Positions 5,042 through 6,061 of a DNA stretch of 6,061 nucleotides are shown here, one piece after another. The notes below the pieces were generated by a model, which saw only the letters and a program-made list of their open reading frames with translations, made no database searches and had not been told where the DNA came from. The translations under genes and the position numbers were made by a program. This stretch comes from Clostridia bacterium (lineage in GTDB: Bacteria > Bacillota > Clostridia > Christensenellales > Aristaeellaceae). Each line of letters begins with the position of its first letter. Position 1 is the first letter of the stretch. The stretch spans positions 1 through 6,061 of the forward strand of contig JAFSZW010000115.1 in assembly GCA_017458865.1 (NCBI GenBank). The letters are read 5' to 3'.

Positions 5042-5699
5042 ACGAATTATACGACTCTTATCCCGTTATGGAACAACCTTCCTCGGCGGACTTGGTACCA
5101 CTCTTCTGCTGGCGCTGATTTCTGTGGCCATCGGTTGCGTAATCGGCGCGCTGGTCGCCATCATGCGAAATGGACGCGTCAAAGTTCTGCGGGCCATTGC
5201 CACAACCTACGTGGAAATCATCCGCGATACGCCGCTCCTGCTCCAGCTCTACTTTTTCTACTTCATGCTGCCGGATATCCTTCCGCAGCTGAAGCTCTCC
5301 AAGTTCACCTGCATCGCAGTCGCGCTGCTGATCAACTCTGGCGCCTACATGGCCGAAATCTTCCGTTCCGGCATTCAGTCGATAGACCGCGGCCAGACTG
5401 AGGCTGCCCGATCTCTGGGACTTTCCTCACGCCAGACCATGATCCGGATCATCCTGCCTCAGGCATTCAAGAACATTCTGCCAGCCCTCTGCAATGAATT
5501 TGTTGCGGTTACCAAGGAGACCTCCCTGGCGTCTACCTTCTACGTTGGCGACCTGATGACGCAGTACCAGGTCATTTCCGGCAAGACTTATCTGGTTCTT
5601 GAGCCGCTGATCATCATCGGCATCATCTATTTCGTCATCACATTCACCATGAGTAAACTCATTGCCGTCCTTGAAAGGAGACTTAAAGAAGATGACTGA
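5034..5699 (+). CDS. Polar amino acid ABC transporter permease (HisMQ/GlnP family)
   Basis: Membrane subunit of an ATP-driven amino acid importer, 221 residues from a TTG start, the usual length for this family. It begins MFERIIRLL and has hydrophobic segments at about 17-44, 68-86, 90-109, 147-160 (weak) and 189-212, fitting the five-helix plan. RDTPLLLQLYF at 64-74 and SGAYMAEIFRSGI at 102-114 are characteristic. The EAA loop that docks the ATPase runs from about 123 to 142 (EAARSLGLS then IILP) with the conserved Gly129 and Pro142. Only one permease gene is seen in the window, so it may act as a homodimer unless a second lies beyond the right edge. It overlaps the dehydrogenase by eight bases and the ATPase by eight, suggesting translational coupling. 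The binding protein at 1616-2383 is the obvious partner. Family membership does not settle the substrate. Confidence 0.93.
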   Translation: MFERIIRLLSRYGTTFLGGLGTTLLLALISVAIGCVIGALVAIMRNGRVKVLRAIATTYVEIIRDTPLLLQLYFFYFMLPDILPQLKLSKFTCIAVALLINSGAYMAEIFRSGIQSIDRGQTEAARSLGLSSRQTMIRIILPQAFKNILPALCNEFVAVTKETSLASTFYVGDLMTQYQVISGKTYLVLEPLIIIGIIYFVITFTMSKLIAVLERRLKEDD

Positions 5700-6061
5700 T
5701 TTCAGCAGCTCACCCGTTCTTATCCGGGTTGAAGATCTCCATAAGGACTTTGGTAATCTCCACGTTCTGCGCGGTATTTCTGATGAAATCCGCAAAGGCG
5801 AGGTCGTTTCCCTGATCGGCCCCTCCGGTTCCGGAAAATCCACCTTTCTCCGCTGCCTCAACCGTCTCGAAGAGCCAACCAGCGGACACATCTGGTTTGA
5901 GGGCATTGACATCACTGACAAAAAGACCAACATTGACCTCCACCGTCAGAAGATGGGCATGGTTTTCCAGCATTTCAACATCTTTCCGCACATGTCAGTC
6001 ATTGAGAACATCACCTTTGCCCCTGTCCTCCTCGGAAAGCTTTCCAAGGAGGAGGCAGTCG
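5692..6061 (+). CDS. Amino acid ABC transporter ATP-binding protein (GlnQ/HisP type), 3' end beyond window
   Basis: Cytoplasmic ATPase that powers the neighbouring permease. The first 123 codons are present of about 240-250 in the family; the frame is open to the right edge. Seen: VEDLHKDFG at 13-21, with Phe20 in the place of the aromatic that stacks on adenine; the Walker A motif GPSGSGKST at 43-51 with Lys49; LNRLEEPTSG at 56-65; and the Q-loop VFQHFNIFPHMSV at 91-103 with Gln93, typical of the polar amino acid transporter ATPases. The signature motif, Walker B and H-loop lie outside. The ATG at 5692 overlaps the permease stop codon; AAAGGAG at 5674-5680 is eleven bases upstream, a little far, so coupled translation probably helps. 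It is the fourth gene of the operon. Confidence 0.94.
   Translation, partial: MTDFSSSPVLIRVEDLHKDFGNLHVLRGISDEIRKGEVVSLIGPSGSGKSTFLRCLNRLEEPTSGHIWFEGIDITDKKTNIDLHRQKMGMVFQHFNIFPHMSVIENITFAPVLLGKLSKEEAV

Overview
The window looks like chromosome of a bacterium in the Bacillota (Clostridia- or Erysipelotrichia-like). It has strong AGGAGG-type ribosome binding sites before nearly every gene, a TrmB of the low-GC Gram-positive type, and canonical -35/-10 promoters; base composition is roughly balanced by eye. The genus cannot be read from the sequence. There are seven genes, two of them cut by the window edges. No mobile element, CRISPR array, tRNA or rRNA was seen.

Left part, minus strand (1-1560): a promoter at 1446-1474 and a leader of about 180 nt precede trmB (tRNA m7G46 methyltransferase). 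An 89-nt gap follows, then a GTG-started diacylglycerol/lipid kinase that runs off the left edge. This is a housekeeping transcription unit.

Middle, minus strand (1571-2465): a single-gene unit for a secreted amino-acid-type solute-binding protein. It has its own promoter, a hairpin at the predicted transcript start and a strong Rho-independent terminator. A divergent control region (2384-2747) separates it from the operon on the right.

Right part, plus strand (2529-6061): a promoter and a leader of about 180 nt drive four tightly packed genes: a YbdL/kynurenine-type PLP aminotransferase, an iron-containing/glycerol-dehydrogenase-type oxidoreductase resembling the 2-hydroxycarboxylate dehydrogenase HcxA (YbdH), a polar amino acid ABC permease, and the matching ATPase (cut by the right edge). 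Gaps of 8 nt or overlaps of up to 8 nt point to translational coupling.

Together the binding protein, permease and ATPase would import an amino acid or related compound. The aminotransferase could convert it to a 2-oxo acid, and the dehydrogenase could reduce that to a 2-hydroxy acid with NAD(P)H. The module therefore resembles an uptake-and-reduction route for one amino acid. The substrate is unknown; the binding protein lacks the Asp that usually holds the ligand's alpha-amino group, so the ligand may be atypical.
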